Positions 34,204 to 43,222 of a stretch of DNA of 64,000 nucleotides are shown here, in pieces (position 1 is the first letter of the stretch; the number at the start of each line of letters is the position of its first letter). The notes under the pieces were generated by a model. It saw nothing but the letters and a program-made list of their open reading frames with translations, made no database searches and was not told the origin of the DNA. This DNA is from Streptomyces sp. WMMB303 (GTDB taxonomy: Bacteria; Actinomycetota; Actinomycetes; Streptomycetales; Streptomycetaceae), in contig NZ_JARKIN010000001.1 of the NCBI RefSeq assembly GCF_029351045.1, positions 6,663,001 to 6,727,000 on the forward strand, given 5' to 3'. The translations under genes were made by a program, and so were the position numbers.

Positions 34204-35484
34204 TCAGCGGCCGGTGCCGCCGTAGACCACGGCCTCGTCGGTGTCGCTGTCCAGCCCGAAGGCGGAGTGGACGGCGCGGACCGCGTCCTGCACGACCTCC
34301 TCGCGGGTGACGACCGAGATGCGGATCTCCGAGGTGGAGATCAGCTCGATGTTGACCTCGGCGTCGGACAGCGCCTCGAAGAAGGTCGCCGTCACGCCCG
34401 GATTGGTCTTCATACCCGCGCCGACGAGAGAGATCTTCGCGATCTGGTCGTCGTACCGCAGCGAGTCGAAGCCGACCGTGCCCTGCACCTTCTCCAGCGC
34501 GGCGATGGCCTTCTTGCCCTCGGACTTGGGCAGCGTGAAGGAGATGTCGGTGAGCCCGGTGGAGGCGGCCGAGACGTTCTGGACCACCATGTCGAGGTTG
34601 ATCTCGGCGGCCGCGACCGCGCGGAAGAGCGCGGCGGCCTCGCCCGGCTTGTCCGGCACCCCGACGACCGTGACCTTGGCCTCGGACGTGTCGTGCGCCA
34701 CACCCGAGATGATCGCCTGCTCCATCGACTCTTCCCCTTGCCCGTCCGGCTGCTCGTTCGTGACCCACGTACCCCTCAGGCCGGAGAAGGACGACCGCAC
34801 GTGGATCGGGATGTTGTAGCGGCGCGCGTACTCGACGCAGCGGTGCAGCAGCACCTTGGAACCGGACGAGGCCAGCTCCAGCATGTCCTCGAAGGAGATC
34901 CGGTCGATCTTCCGCGCCTTCTTCACCACCCGCGGGTCGGCGGTGAAGACACCGTCGACATCGGTGTAGATCTCGCAGACCTCGGCGTTGAGCGCCGCGG
35001 CCAGCGCGACCGCGGTGGTGTCCGAACCGCCCCGGCCCAGGGTGGTGATGTCCTTGCTGTCCTGCGAGACGCCCTGGAAACCGGCGACGATCGCGATGTT
35101 GCCCTCGTCGACCGAATCCTTGATCCGGCCGGGGGTGACGTCGATGATCCGCGCCTTGTTGTGCGCGGAGTCGGTGATCAGACCCGCCTGACTGCCGGTG
35201 AACGACTGCGCCTCGTGACCGAGGGATTTGATCGCCATCGCCAGCAGGGCCATGGAGATCCGCTCTCCTGCGGTCAGCAGCATGTCGAACTCGCGGCCGG
35301 AGGCGACCGGAGACACCTCTGAGGCAAGATCGATCAGCTCGTCCGTCGTGTCACCCATCGCCGAGACCACGACGACAACCTGGTTGCCGTTCTTCTTGGC
35401 TTCGACGATCCGCTTGGCAACGCGCTTGATGCCCTCGGCATCGGCAACGGAGGAGCCGCCGTACTTCTGCACGACAAGGCCCAC
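34204..35484 (-). CDS. lysC: Aspartokinase
   Basis: 426 residues. Phosphorylates aspartate for the Lys/Thr/Met pathway. The kinase domain starts KYGGSSVADAEGI; FTGSQAGLITD and TTLGRGGSDTTAVALAA are substrate-binding signatures. Two ACT domains occupy about residues 265-420 for Lys/Thr feedback. An internal ATG at about 34725 (MEQAIISGVAHD) preceded by GAAGAG is the known start of the beta subunit in this alpha2beta2 type. Homologues are usually followed by asd, which is not adjacent here. Commonly called ask in Streptomyces. Confidence 0.95.
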   Translation of the reverse strand: MGLVVQKYGGSSVADAEGIKRVAKRIVEAKKNGNQVVVVVSAMGDTTDELIDLASEVSPVASGREFDMLLTAGERISMALLAMAIKSLGHEAQSFTGSQAGLITDSAHNKARIIDVTPGRIKDSVDEGNIAIVAGFQGVSQDSKDITTLGRGGSDTTAVALAAALNAEVCEIYTDVDGVFTADPRVVKKARKIDRISFEDMLELASSGSKVLLHRCVEYARRYNIPIHVRSSFSGLRGTWVTNEQPDGQGEESMEQAIISGVAHDTSEAKVTVVGVPDKPGEAAALFRAVAAAEINLDMVVQNVSAASTGLTDISFTLPKSEGKKAIAALEKVQGTVGFDSLRYDDQIAKISLVGAGMKTNPGVTATFFEALSDAEVNIELISTSEIRISVVTREEVVQDAVRAVHSAFGLDSDTDEAVVYGGTGR

Positions 35485-36136
35485 GTGTGCTCGCTCCTCG
35501 AATCATTTCCCGGGACCCCGGCGCTCCGTGCGACGCTGCCCGGAATGAGGGGATCCACTGGTCGGCTCAGTGTATCGACCGGACGGAACCCGGTCCCGTC
35601 CGCGGAGGCCCCTGCCCACCAGGGCCGAAATGACACGGAAACGTGAGTCTGTTCACGATCCCCCGCGGCACACCCCGGACGAAGAACCCCACTCCGGCAT
35701 ATCGTGCCGTATCAGGTTATTTGGCGCCTTTCATTTCTTCGCGTCCGCTGCTTTTCCGCTTTGCCGCTCCCGGCCGCCGCGTACTCCGTACTGTGCCGGA
35801 CAGCAGCCCGGCCCGGCCTACGCACGGCCGTCGCACGGTGGGGCATGACCGTGACCTGGCGGAACGGAACCAGCCCGGCCTCCGGCCGCCCGAAGGGCCA
35901 GAGGCGGTACGAGGGGCGAGGGACGAGAAGCGAGGAGGCCGGCATGGCCATCGACTACGTGAAGCGGGCACCGGGGCAGTCGGGACAGCCGAGCCGACAG
36001 GGACAGCCGGACCGGCCCGCGGCGGGCGCGAGCCCCGCCGGGAGAGGCCCGGGGATCGGGGGACGGCGCCGGGAACCGGTTCGGGGCCGGTGAGGGCGAC
36101 GGCTGCGGGACCGTCCGAACCGTTGCCTCCCGCGGC
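35485..36136. other. Gap upstream of aspartokinase
   Basis: About 650 bases. It holds the ask promoter region and, on the plus strand, one weak small ORF at 35944-36093 (49 residues, starts MAIDYVKRAP, GAGGAGG upstream) that is Gln/Pro/Gly/Arg-rich and may be an eroded gene start. No other gene is supported. Confidence 0.35.
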
Positions 36137-36715
36137 TCAGTGGACGTAGTCCTGCAGCTTCTCCGTCTCCAGCGTGACCCCCACCGGGGCCGGCAACCGG
36201 ACGACAGCCCCGTAAGGGTGAGACGTGCGGCTCCGGTACGTCCCGTTCTCCGGCTCGCTGTAGCAGATGAGAGTGCAGGCGTCCCGGTCGACGAGCAGGT
36301 AGACCGGGATGCCGACGGCCGCATAGCCGTCCCGCTTCTCCCGGCGATCCCGCCGGTCGGTGTCCGGATCGTGAGAGGTCACCTCGACAGCCATCAGGAC
36401 ACCGTCAGGGTCGGCCCATTCGCCCTGTCCCACGAAGTGGTCCTCGGGCACCAGCGCGCCATCCGGCCGGGCACGGCCCTTGCGGCAGCCGCCCACCTTC
36501 AGTCCCTGCTCGGGATAAAGAGTCAGGTCAGGACGCTGCTGGAGGCACTTCTTGAGGAGCCACATCACAATGGCTCCGTGATCCCCGTCCGGCACCGGTT
36601 TGACCTCTAGTTTCCCGTTGATGAATTCCAGCGACACGGTTTCGGGCGCGGTCCGGGCCAGCGCCTCGAAGTCCTCGACAGGCATCTGGGGGTGGTCGGC
36701 AGTGCTGGGGGTCAT
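36137..36715 (-). CDS. Uma2-family (DUF820) PD-(D/E)XK endonuclease-like protein
   Basis: 192 residues. The Uma2 fold shows RPDGALVPED (Asp near residue 90), VLMAVEVTSHD (the E-x-x motif near residue 115) and DRRDRREKRDGYAAVGIPVYLLVD. These proteins have a restriction-endonuclease-like core; the biological role is unknown. They are plentiful in Streptomyces, often in multiple copies. ATG 36715 chosen because the protein core starts soon after. Confidence 0.85.
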   Translation of the reverse strand: MTPSTADHPQMPVEDFEALARTAPETVSLEFINGKLEVKPVPDGDHGAIVMWLLKKCLQQRPDLTLYPEQGLKVGGCRKGRARPDGALVPEDHFVGQGEWADPDGVLMAVEVTSHDPDTDRRDRREKRDGYAAVGIPVYLLVDRDACTLICYSEPENGTYRSRTSHPYGAVVRLPAPVGVTLETEKLQDYVH

Positions 36716-36771
36716 GGCGTCGCCTCCTCCCCTCCATGCTGCCCCGGGCCCGGGATCCACGTCGTGCAGGG

Positions 36772-37821
36772 TCATGCGTCGTGCCCTGCTGCGAAGCGGG
36801 TCGGGCGAGGCCGGGCCGGCCGTGGCCGGATGGATGGTCGGGCCGCGGCCAGGCCGCCGCGTACCAGGGCCGCCCAGCGGCGGACGTCCTCGCCGGGCAG
36901 GCCGTCCCGCGGTGGGGCGGGTTCGGCTCGGCAGGCGCGGCAGAGACCACCGCGCAGGGATTCGGGGCTTCCGGGCCGGCCGCAGTCGGTGCACTCCGGG
37001 CGGAGCCGTACGGGCGCACGGCGTTCAGTCGCCGCCGGTACAGGCGGGAGTTTGGCCGTGAGACGGCTCCGCACCAGCCCCGCAGGGCTGTGGACGACGG
37101 GCGGCAGCCCCGCTGTCAGCGCGGACGCGAACCGTTCCGCGTCCGTGTCGCGGGCCAGCCACTCGGCTGCCGGTGCCGCCAGTTCCGCGCACTCCGCCGC
37201 CGACAGGACGAGCCGGGGATCGCGCCGGCCGAGCGCCGCGAGCGCCCTGTACGCCTCCGTGCGGCGTGGCGGTTCCGGGGCCGGGCTCACATCCGGAGCG
37301 GTGACGGGAACGGGGACGGGATCCGGGGCGGGACCGGAGACAGGGCCGGGGACGCGGCCGGGGTCCGGGGCGCGGCCGGGGTCCGGGGCGGGGCCCGGAA
37401 GGGGGCGCTGGTCCGCAGCCGAGGAGACCCGGCCGCCGAGGAACGCCGTCCACCAGTCCTCGTCCCGCGCCGCACGCGAGAAGTACGTCCGCGTCACATG
37501 CTGCGGGCACCCCTCCCCCACCAGTCCGCCGACCCGGCGCAGATGCCCCGCCCGGGACAGCTCGCGGAGCGCGGAACGGCACGCCTGCTGGCCGTAACGG
37601 GGCTGGGACTTGGCGAGGGTCTTCACGTCGATGGCGGCGCCCTCGGGCAGCCGGTCGATGAAGGACGCGAGGCAGGCGGCACGCTCCGGCAGATGTGCGA
37701 AGTCCGCCCGGGACGACGGGCCTTCCGGCTGGGCGGAATCGGGGGTCCGCTTCCCGAATCCCGGCTTGGCCATGGGATGTGCGGGGGCGGAGAAGGGAGC
37801 GTTAAAGTCGGCGTAAGCCAT
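36772..37821 (-). CDS. Winged-HTH-like protein with C-terminal zinc ribbon
   Basis: 349 residues. Residues about 30-120 (EGAAIDVKTLAKSQPRYG, SALRELSRAGHLRRVG) look like a winged helix. A Pro/Asp-rich linker made of GPAPDPGR-like repeats follows, then a helical segment and a C-terminal CTDCGRPG...CRACR zinc ribbon. Streptomyces homologues are often listed as MarR-like or HTH proteins. Target genes unknown. The ATG at 37821 is preceded by AGGAAC; an upstream GTG/ATG at 37911 would add 30 residues. Confidence 0.6.
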   Translation of the reverse strand: MAYADFNAPFSAPAHPMAKPGFGKRTPDSAQPEGPSSRADFAHLPERAACLASFIDRLPEGAAIDVKTLAKSQPRYGQQACRSALRELSRAGHLRRVGGLVGEGCPQHVTRTYFSRAARDEDWWTAFLGGRVSSAADQRPLPGPAPDPGRAPDPGRVPGPVSGPAPDPVPVPVTAPDVSPAPEPPRRTEAYRALAALGRRDPRLVLSAAECAELAAPAAEWLARDTDAERFASALTAGLPPVVHSPAGLVRSRLTAKLPPVPAATERRAPVRLRPECTDCGRPGSPESLRGGLCRACRAEPAPPRDGLPGEDVRRWAALVRGGLAAARPSIRPRPARPRPTRFAAGHDA

Positions 37822-38192
37822 CAGATCAAGTTCCTGGTCTGGTGGTGAGACCCCGGCCGGTGTTGGTAGCACCGCGCCGGGGTTGTTGTTGTCGGTGTGA
37901 ACGCTAACCACACCCTGTCACCCTCTGCAACGGCGCGCGGCACGTTCCGTCGCGCCCCCCTGCCGTGCTCGGTTTCAGGGGCGGGTGGGCGGGGAGAGAC
38001 CCACCGCCCATTCCTCAGAAAGAGGGCTCGGAGCCCGGCGTCCGCCACCCGGCGCTCGGGACCCGGGGCCCGACGCCCGGGCGGGATCGCGGCGCGCAGC
38101 AGCCGACAGCCGCCACGACGTACCCGCCCCGGGACTGCCGGACCGCGTACCGCCCGAGGTCCGGCGTCCGGCCGCGCCGCCGCGGGCGGTGG
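37822..38192. other. Intergenic, no supported gene
   Basis: About 370 bases between the HTH-like gene start and the DUF5063 gene stop. The promoter for the HTH-like gene should lie here (AT-richer stretch around 37860-37925). No coding signal is supported. Confidence 0.4.
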
Positions 38193-38861
38193 CTACGCCT
38201 CGCTCTGCCGCATCCCCAGCGGACCGCCGATCTCGGCGGCCATCACGGCACCGGCCTCGGCCTCCAGCGAGCCGTCCTCGTCCGCGGCGTTGCTGTCGGT
38301 GTCCAGCCCGTCGAGCTCCTCCAGCGGGTTGTCCAGCCGGACGTGCGCCACCAGCGACTGCAGGGCACGCAGCGACGCCGAAGCGGTCGGCCCCCAGTTC
38401 GAAAGATAGGAGAACTGCCACCACCACAGCGCTTCGCTCACCCGGCCCGCACGGTAGTGGGCCATGCCGTGCCGCAGATCGGTGAGGACGTCCGAGAGAT
38501 CGTCCGAGATCCGGCACGCGACCGGCGCGGAACGCGGCACATACGGGTCGAAGACCTCTGAGTAGACGTCGACCGGGTCCAGCAGCGCGGCGAGACGCTC
38601 GCGCAGCTCGTCCACGTCCGGCTCGGGGCCCACATCGGGCTCGTACCGCTCGTCCGGGAGGAAGTCCTCGTGCGCGCCCAGCCGCCCGCCCGCGAGGAGC
38701 AGTTGCGAGACCTCCAGCAGGAGATAGGGGACAGCGCTGTCCGGATCGTCGCCCTTGGCGACCTCGCTGACGGCGACCACGAAGCTCTCGATCTGGTCGC
38801 TGATCTGCACGGCGAAGTCGTCGGGACTGTTCTTGATGGAGTTCAGCGTCGCATCAGACAT
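38193..38861 (-). CDS. DUF5063 domain protein
   Basis: 222 residues, acidic. VYSEVFDPYVPRSAPVACR, LTDLRHGMAHYRAGRVSEA and WWWQFSYLSNWGPTASASLR are hallmarks of DUF5063 proteins conserved next to recR in Streptomyces. Function unknown. ATG 38861; it follows recR by 60 bases on the same strand and is probably in the same operon (ybaB-recR-DUF5063). Confidence 0.88.
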   Translation of the reverse strand: MSDATLNSIKNSPDDFAVQISDQIESFVVAVSEVAKGDDPDSAVPYLLLEVSQLLLAGGRLGAHEDFLPDERYEPDVGPEPDVDELRERLAALLDPVDVYSEVFDPYVPRSAPVACRISDDLSDVLTDLRHGMAHYRAGRVSEALWWWQFSYLSNWGPTASASLRALQSLVAHVRLDNPLEELDGLDTDSNAADEDGSLEAEAGAVMAAEIGGPLGMRQSEA

Positions 38862-38920
38862 CGGGCAACCTCTCCCCTGTGGGCTCTTCGTGGCCCTGGC
38901 TCGCACAGCCTCGCACGGGC

Positions 38921-39520
38921 TCACACATCCAGGAGCCGCCTTCCTTCGAAGGCCCGCCCCAGCGTGACCTCGTCCGCGTACTCCAGGTCTCCCCCGACGG
39001 GGAGCCCGCTCGCCAGCCGCGTCACCTTCAACCCCATGGCGGAGACCATCCGCGCGAGATACGTGGCCGTCGCCTCGCCCTCCAGGTTGGGATCCGTGGC
39101 GAGGATCAGCTCGGTGACCGTCCCGTCGGCGAGGCGGGAGAGCAGTTCCCTGATCCGCAGATCGTCGGGGCCGACCCCCTCGATGGGGCTGATCGCGCCA
39201 CCCAGCACGTGGTAGCGCCCCCGGAACTCGCGGGTGCGCTCGATCGCCACGACATCCTTGGGCTCCTCGACCACACAGATGACCGAGACGTCACGGCGCG
39301 GATCGGCACAGACCCGGCACTGCTCCTCCTGCGCGACATTGCCGCACACCGCGCAGAACCTGACCTTCTCCTTGACCTCCGTCAGCGCACCGGCGAGCCG
39401 GCGTACGTCGGCGGGCTCGGCCTGCAGGATGTGGAAAGCGATCCGCTGCGCGCTCTTGGGACCGACGCCGGGCAGTCTGCCCAGTTCGTCGATCAGGTCC
39501 TGGACCACGCCTTCGTACAC
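38921..39520 (-). CDS. recR: Recombination mediator RecR
   Basis: 199 residues, standard length. RecR works with RecF/RecO to load RecA on gapped DNA. It has an HhH motif at the start (LPGVGPKSAQRIAFHIL), a Cys4 zinc finger CAVCGN...CRVC, and a Toprim domain (VVEEPKDVVAIE and LATDPNLEGEATA). It lies downstream of ybaB and dnaX as in most bacteria. Confidence 0.97.
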   Translation of the reverse strand: MYEGVVQDLIDELGRLPGVGPKSAQRIAFHILQAEPADVRRLAGALTEVKEKVRFCAVCGNVAQEEQCRVCADPRRDVSVICVVEEPKDVVAIERTREFRGRYHVLGGAISPIEGVGPDDLRIRELLSRLADGTVTELILATDPNLEGEATATYLARMVSAMGLKVTRLASGLPVGGDLEYADEVTLGRAFEGRRLLDV

Positions 39521-39758
39521 GGATGGCTCCCGCCTGCTCTCTGTTCGTCCTCTGAGTACGTTAGTGGTCCGTACGGGCCACCACTAGCCGCTGACCGGGA
39601 GCCGGCCCCCGGGTGAACGGCCGTTCGACCTCCGGTTCCGGGAAGGTGCCCGAGCCGACCGGGCCGACCGGCCGATTCCCGTCGGCCGACCGTCCGGCCG
39701 GTAGGAATCCGCCGGACCGGCGTACCGGCCGAACCGGTCCTTCAGAACAGCAGGCCGA

Positions 39759-40094
39759 TCAGAACGGCAGGCCGGGCATTCCGCCCATGCCCTGCGCGAG
39801 CGGGCCGAGCTTCTGCTGCTGGAGTTCGGCAGCGGCGCCGTTCGCATCACGGACGGCGGCGAGCACCATGTCCGCGAGCGTCTCGGTGTCCTCCGGATCC
39901 ACCGCCTTCGGATCGATGACCAGCCCCTGGAGCTCGCCGGAACCATTGACGGTCGCCTTCACCAGGCCGCCGCCCGCCGAGCCCTCGACGGAGGTTTCGG
40001 CCAGCTCCTGCTGCGCCGCGGCCAGATCCTGCTGCATCTTCTGCGCCTGCTGCAGCAACTGCTGCATGTCAGGCTGCCCACCACCGGGAATCAC
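39759..40094 (-). CDS. YbaB/EbfC nucleoid-associated protein
   Basis: 111 residues. A DNA-binding dimer of the YbaB/EbfC family: MQQLLQQAQKMQQDLAAAQQ coiled coil then the beta core (GGGLVKATVNGSGEL) and a Gly/Met-rich end. Usual place between dnaX and recR. ATG 40094. Confidence 0.95.
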   Translation of the reverse strand: MIPGGGQPDMQQLLQQAQKMQQDLAAAQQELAETSVEGSAGGGLVKATVNGSGELQGLVIDPKAVDPEDTETLADMVLAAVRDANGAAAELQQQKLGPLAQGMGGMPGLPF

Positions 40095-40400
40095 GATTGC
40101 TCCTGGCTCACTAGACGCCTCTTCAACGCCCCGAGCCTACGTGCTCAGCCCTGGACCGGCCGCCCCTCCCCGGCCCTTCTCCGGCCCCTCTCCGCCCCTT
40201 CCCGGCCGGCCCGGCCCGGCGGGCCGAACGCCCGCACCCGGCGGCACACCGCTCCCCGCATGGTCAAAGGGCCGCGGCACCGATCGACCAGGAGGGGGAG
40301 ACGGCGACGACAGAGAGGACCGGGAGAACCGGGAGAACCGGGGCAAGGAGGGGCCCGGAGGGCGACAGCCGCACCGCACGCACACCGCACCGCCCGGCCG
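40095..40400. other. Pyrimidine-rich gap between dnaX and ybaB
   Basis: About 300 bases with irregular CCCGGCC and CCCCTCTCCG-like repeats on the plus strand. No gene supported. Holds whatever promoter ybaB-recR uses. Confidence 0.4.
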
Positions 40401-42791
40401 TCAGTCGTGCCGGAGCTCCTCCAGGACCGTCGCCCCGAGCTCCCGGACGATGAGGTCGTGCCCGGAGAGCGCGGATTCGTCCAGGTCGGGGTCGTCCTCG
40501 GCGGGCATGTCCTCCTCCGGCACATAGCCGGACGGCGCGGAGGCCGCACGCGGCGCCTCCGGAGCCGGTGCGGACGCCTGGGAGGGGACTCCACCGGATT
40601 CGGCCGCGGAGGCCACCGAGGGCTGCGCCGACCCGCCGGGCGCACTCGGCGCGGACGCGGCAGGCCCCGAAGCGGCGGCGCCGGACGTCTGAGGCGTCGC
40701 CGACCACTGCTGGGGTGGCGCCGGAGCGGGAGCGGGCGCCGCCATCGCGCTCCGCGTACCGGCGCCGCCGCCCCCCGTCGTCCCGGACCCCGCGCCGTAC
40801 CCGGGGCCCGGCCCGCTAGGGCCCCCGGCACCACCGCCGCCGCCCGACGGATCGACGATGGCCTCGACCTGCCACTGCACGCCCAGCGCGTCGCCGAGCG
40901 CCTGCCGCAGCACCTCGTCACTGCCGCCGTTGGCGAAGCTGTCGCGGGCGCCCGCGTTCGGAAAGCCCACCTGGAGGGTCTTGCCGTCGAAGCCGACGAT
41001 CTGCGCGTTCTGACTGAGCAGGATCCAGGTGAAGCGCCGCCGGTTCTTGACGGCCTCCAGGATCTGCGGCCACATCTGCCGGATCTGTGCGGGGTCGCCG
41101 GCAGCCTGTGCGGGTCCGCCCGCGGGGCCGGAGCCCGCGGGGCCGGTCGGCTCGCCCGCGGGCGGGCCCGTCCGGTCCGGAGCCCCGGGGCTCGGCGCTG
41201 GAGCTGCCGGGGCAGAGCCGGTCGGCGCGGACGCCGCCGGGCCGCCGCTCGGCGGCCCCGCTGCACCGGGCCAGGCACCGGGGCGCCGCGCGGGTTCCCC
41301 CGTACCGCCACCGGGCGCACCGCCACCGCCACCGGGTCCGGTTCCGCCGGGTCCGGTTCCGCCGGGCCAGGCACCGGGCCGCCTCGCGGGCTCCGCGGGC
41401 GGCTGCTCCGCGGGGGCGGCTCCGTCCGCGGCGCCGGAAGGGCCGGACGGACCGGCGGCACCCGCGGCGGGTGGCCCCGCGGAAACGGCGCCGGGATGGC
41501 TCTCGACCGCTCCGCCACCGACCGCAGAGGCGGGGGCGGGGGCAGAAGCAGGGGCAGGGGCAGGGGCAGGGGCGGCCGCAGGGGCGGGGGCGCCGGTGGC
41601 TCCGGCCCCGGGCGCGCTCAGTGCTGCCGCCGCGGCGCCGCGCTCCAGCCGGTCCAGCCGGGCCTGCACCGAACGCTCGTCCCCGTACGTGGCGGGCAGC
41701 AGCACCCGCGCACAGATCAGTTCGAGCTGCAGCCGCGGGGAGGTCGCCCCCCGCATCTCCGTCAGCCCCGTGTTGACGATGTCCGCTGCGCGGCTCAGCT
41801 CGGCCGCGCCGAAGACGGACGCCTGGGCCTGCATCCGCTCGACCACGTCCCCGGGCGCGTCGATCAGCGACTTCTCTACCGCGTCCGGGACCGCGGCCAG
41901 GATCACCAGATCCCGCAGCCGCTCCAGCAGATCGGTGACGAACCGCCGCGGGTCGTGCCCGCCCTCGATGACACGGTCGACGATCTCGAACGCCCGAGCC
42001 CCGTCACCGGCGGCGAACGCGTCCACGACGTCGTCCAGCAGCGCGCTGTCGGTGTAGCCGAGCAGCGAGGTCGCCATGGCATATGTCACACCGTCCTCGC
42101 CCGCACCGGCGAGGAGCTGGTCCATCACCGACATCGAGTCCCGCACCGAGCCGGCGCCCGCCCGCACGGCCAGCGGCAGCACCGCTTCCTCGACGGAGAT
42201 CTGCTCCCGACCGCACACCTCGTCCAGGTAGTCCCGGAGCGTGCCCGGTGGGACGAGGCGGAACGGATAGTGGTGCGTACGCGAACGGATCGTGCCGATG
42301 ACCTTCTCGGGCTCCGTCGTCGCGAAGATGAACTTCAGATGCTCGGGCGGCTCCTCGACGACCTTGAGCAGCGCGTTGAACCCCGCAGGGGTCACCATGT
42401 GCGCCTCGTCGACGATGTAGATCTTGTACCGGCTGGAGGCGGGCCCGAAGAACGCCTTCTCCCGCAGCTCGCGGGCATCGTCCACGCCACCGTGCGAGGC
42501 GGCGTCGATCTCGATGACGTCGATCGACCCGGGCCCGTTCCGCGCCAGGTCACGGCACGACTGGCACTCCCCGCACGGGGAGGGAGTGGGTCCCTGCTCG
42601 CAGTTCAGGCACCGGGCCAGGATGCGCGCACTGGTCGTCTTGCCGCAGCCGCGCGGGCCGCTGAAGAGGTACGCGTGGTTGACCCGGTTGTTGCGCAGCG
42701 CCTGCTGCAGCGGGTCGGTCACATGCTGTTGCCCGATGACCTCGGCGAAGGTCTCGGGGCGATAGCGGCGGTACAGGGCGAGGGACGACAC
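40401..42791 (-). CDS. dnaX: DNA polymerase III subunit gamma/tau
   Basis: 796 residues. The clamp-loader ATPase: Walker A GPRGCGKTTSA, Cys4 zinc module (CLNCEQG...CGECQSC), DEAHM Walker B, and SRTHHYPFR sensor region in the first 240 residues. A Pro/Gly/Ala-rich low-complexity linker (about residues 390-590) joins the C-terminal tau domain (QIRQMWPQILEAVKNRRRF). I see no slippery sequence that would make a gamma form. GTG 42791 (VSSLALYRRYRPETF) is the usual Streptomyces start with GGGGG upstream. SRP RNA lies immediately upstream. Confidence 0.95.
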   Translation of the reverse strand: MSSLALYRRYRPETFAEVIGQQHVTDPLQQALRNNRVNHAYLFSGPRGCGKTTSARILARCLNCEQGPTPSPCGECQSCRDLARNGPGSIDVIEIDAASHGGVDDARELREKAFFGPASSRYKIYIVDEAHMVTPAGFNALLKVVEEPPEHLKFIFATTEPEKVIGTIRSRTHHYPFRLVPPGTLRDYLDEVCGREQISVEEAVLPLAVRAGAGSVRDSMSVMDQLLAGAGEDGVTYAMATSLLGYTDSALLDDVVDAFAAGDGARAFEIVDRVIEGGHDPRRFVTDLLERLRDLVILAAVPDAVEKSLIDAPGDVVERMQAQASVFGAAELSRAADIVNTGLTEMRGATSPRLQLELICARVLLPATYGDERSVQARLDRLERGAAAAALSAPGAGATGAPAPAAAPAPAPAPASAPAPASAVGGGAVESHPGAVSAGPPAAGAAGPSGPSGAADGAAPAEQPPAEPARRPGAWPGGTGPGGTGPGGGGGAPGGGTGEPARRPGAWPGAAGPPSGGPAASAPTGSAPAAPAPSPGAPDRTGPPAGEPTGPAGSGPAGGPAQAAGDPAQIRQMWPQILEAVKNRRRFTWILLSQNAQIVGFDGKTLQVGFPNAGARDSFANGGSDEVLRQALGDALGVQWQVEAIVDPSGGGGGAGGPSGPGPGYGAGSGTTGGGGAGTRSAMAAPAPAPAPPQQWSATPQTSGAAASGPAASAPSAPGGSAQPSVASAAESGGVPSQASAPAPEAPRAASAPSGYVPEEDMPAEDDPDLDESALSGHDLIVRELGATVLEELRHD

Positions 42792-42863
42792 ACCCCCGAC
42801 GATATAGGCCGACACCGACAACTGGCCCACGCCGCGGCAACCCCGGAACCCGGGCACGCAAAC

Positions 42864-42955
42864 ACCCCCCACGCACCCGCCAGAGCCAACCTACCCTTGC
42901 TGCCTTCCGGCCCTGGGGGAGTTCAGTCAGATAGCGCCACGTGAGGGGCTGCCGC
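42864..42955 (-). ncRNA. ffs: Signal recognition particle 4.5S-type RNA
   Basis: Read on the minus strand the sequence contains GGGCCGGAAGGCAGCAAGGG, the conserved apical SRP RNA domain IV bound by Ffh, with flanking complementary arms (CCCCUCACGU with GCGUGGGGG). About 92 nt, as in small bacterial SRP RNAs. It lies between tRNA-Ser and dnaX, the normal Streptomyces location. Ends are estimated to within a few bases. Confidence 0.9.
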
Positions 42956-43072
42956 CACACTACCCGATCCCCCGCCCCCCGTTCGACCTCCCGCCCCACC
43001 TCCCCCGCCCCCGGATCCGCGAGCGGAATCCGGGTTCGCGAGCACCCCCCATGGTCTTGTACAGTCTGCGGC

Positions 43073-43157
43073 GGAGGATTCGCCTAGTGGCCTAGGGCGC
43101 ACGCTTGGAAAGCGTGTTGGGGGCAACCCCTCACGAGTTCGAATCTCGTATCCTCCG
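43073..43157 (+). tRNA. tRNA-Ser (GGA)
   Basis: Cloverleaf with acceptor GGAGGAT/ATCCTCC, anticodon loop CTTGGAAAG giving anticodon GGA, a long class II variable arm (TGTTGGGGGCAACCCCT region) and T-arm ACGAGTTCGAATCTCGT. The 3' part from the anticodon loop onward is inside the element's 116-bp direct repeat, so the element regenerates a complete tRNA at this end. Functional copy. Confidence 0.97.
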
Positions 43158-43220
43158 CCCAGCTCTCACCGGGCTGAACGTAGGGCCCCACCGCCTCGGC
43201 GGTGGGGCCCTACGTAGTTC
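43105..43220 (+). repeat. attL: 116-bp direct repeat, left copy
   Basis: Runs from the anticodon loop of tRNA-Ser through its terminator hairpin. Identical over 116 bases to 58695-58810; outside this the sequences differ (ACGC vs ACAG before, TCTCAG vs GTGGTT after). Such length is unusual; typical att cores in tRNA genes are 40-60 bp. Confidence 0.97.
43181..43212 (+). terminator. tRNA-Ser terminator inside the att repeat
   Basis: Perfect 15-bp inverted repeat (TAGGGCCCCACCGCC / GGCGGTGGGGCCCTA) with a minimal loop. The same hairpin is repeated at 58771-58802. It separates the tRNA from the convergent int gene. Confidence 0.85.
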
Positions 43221-43222
43221 TC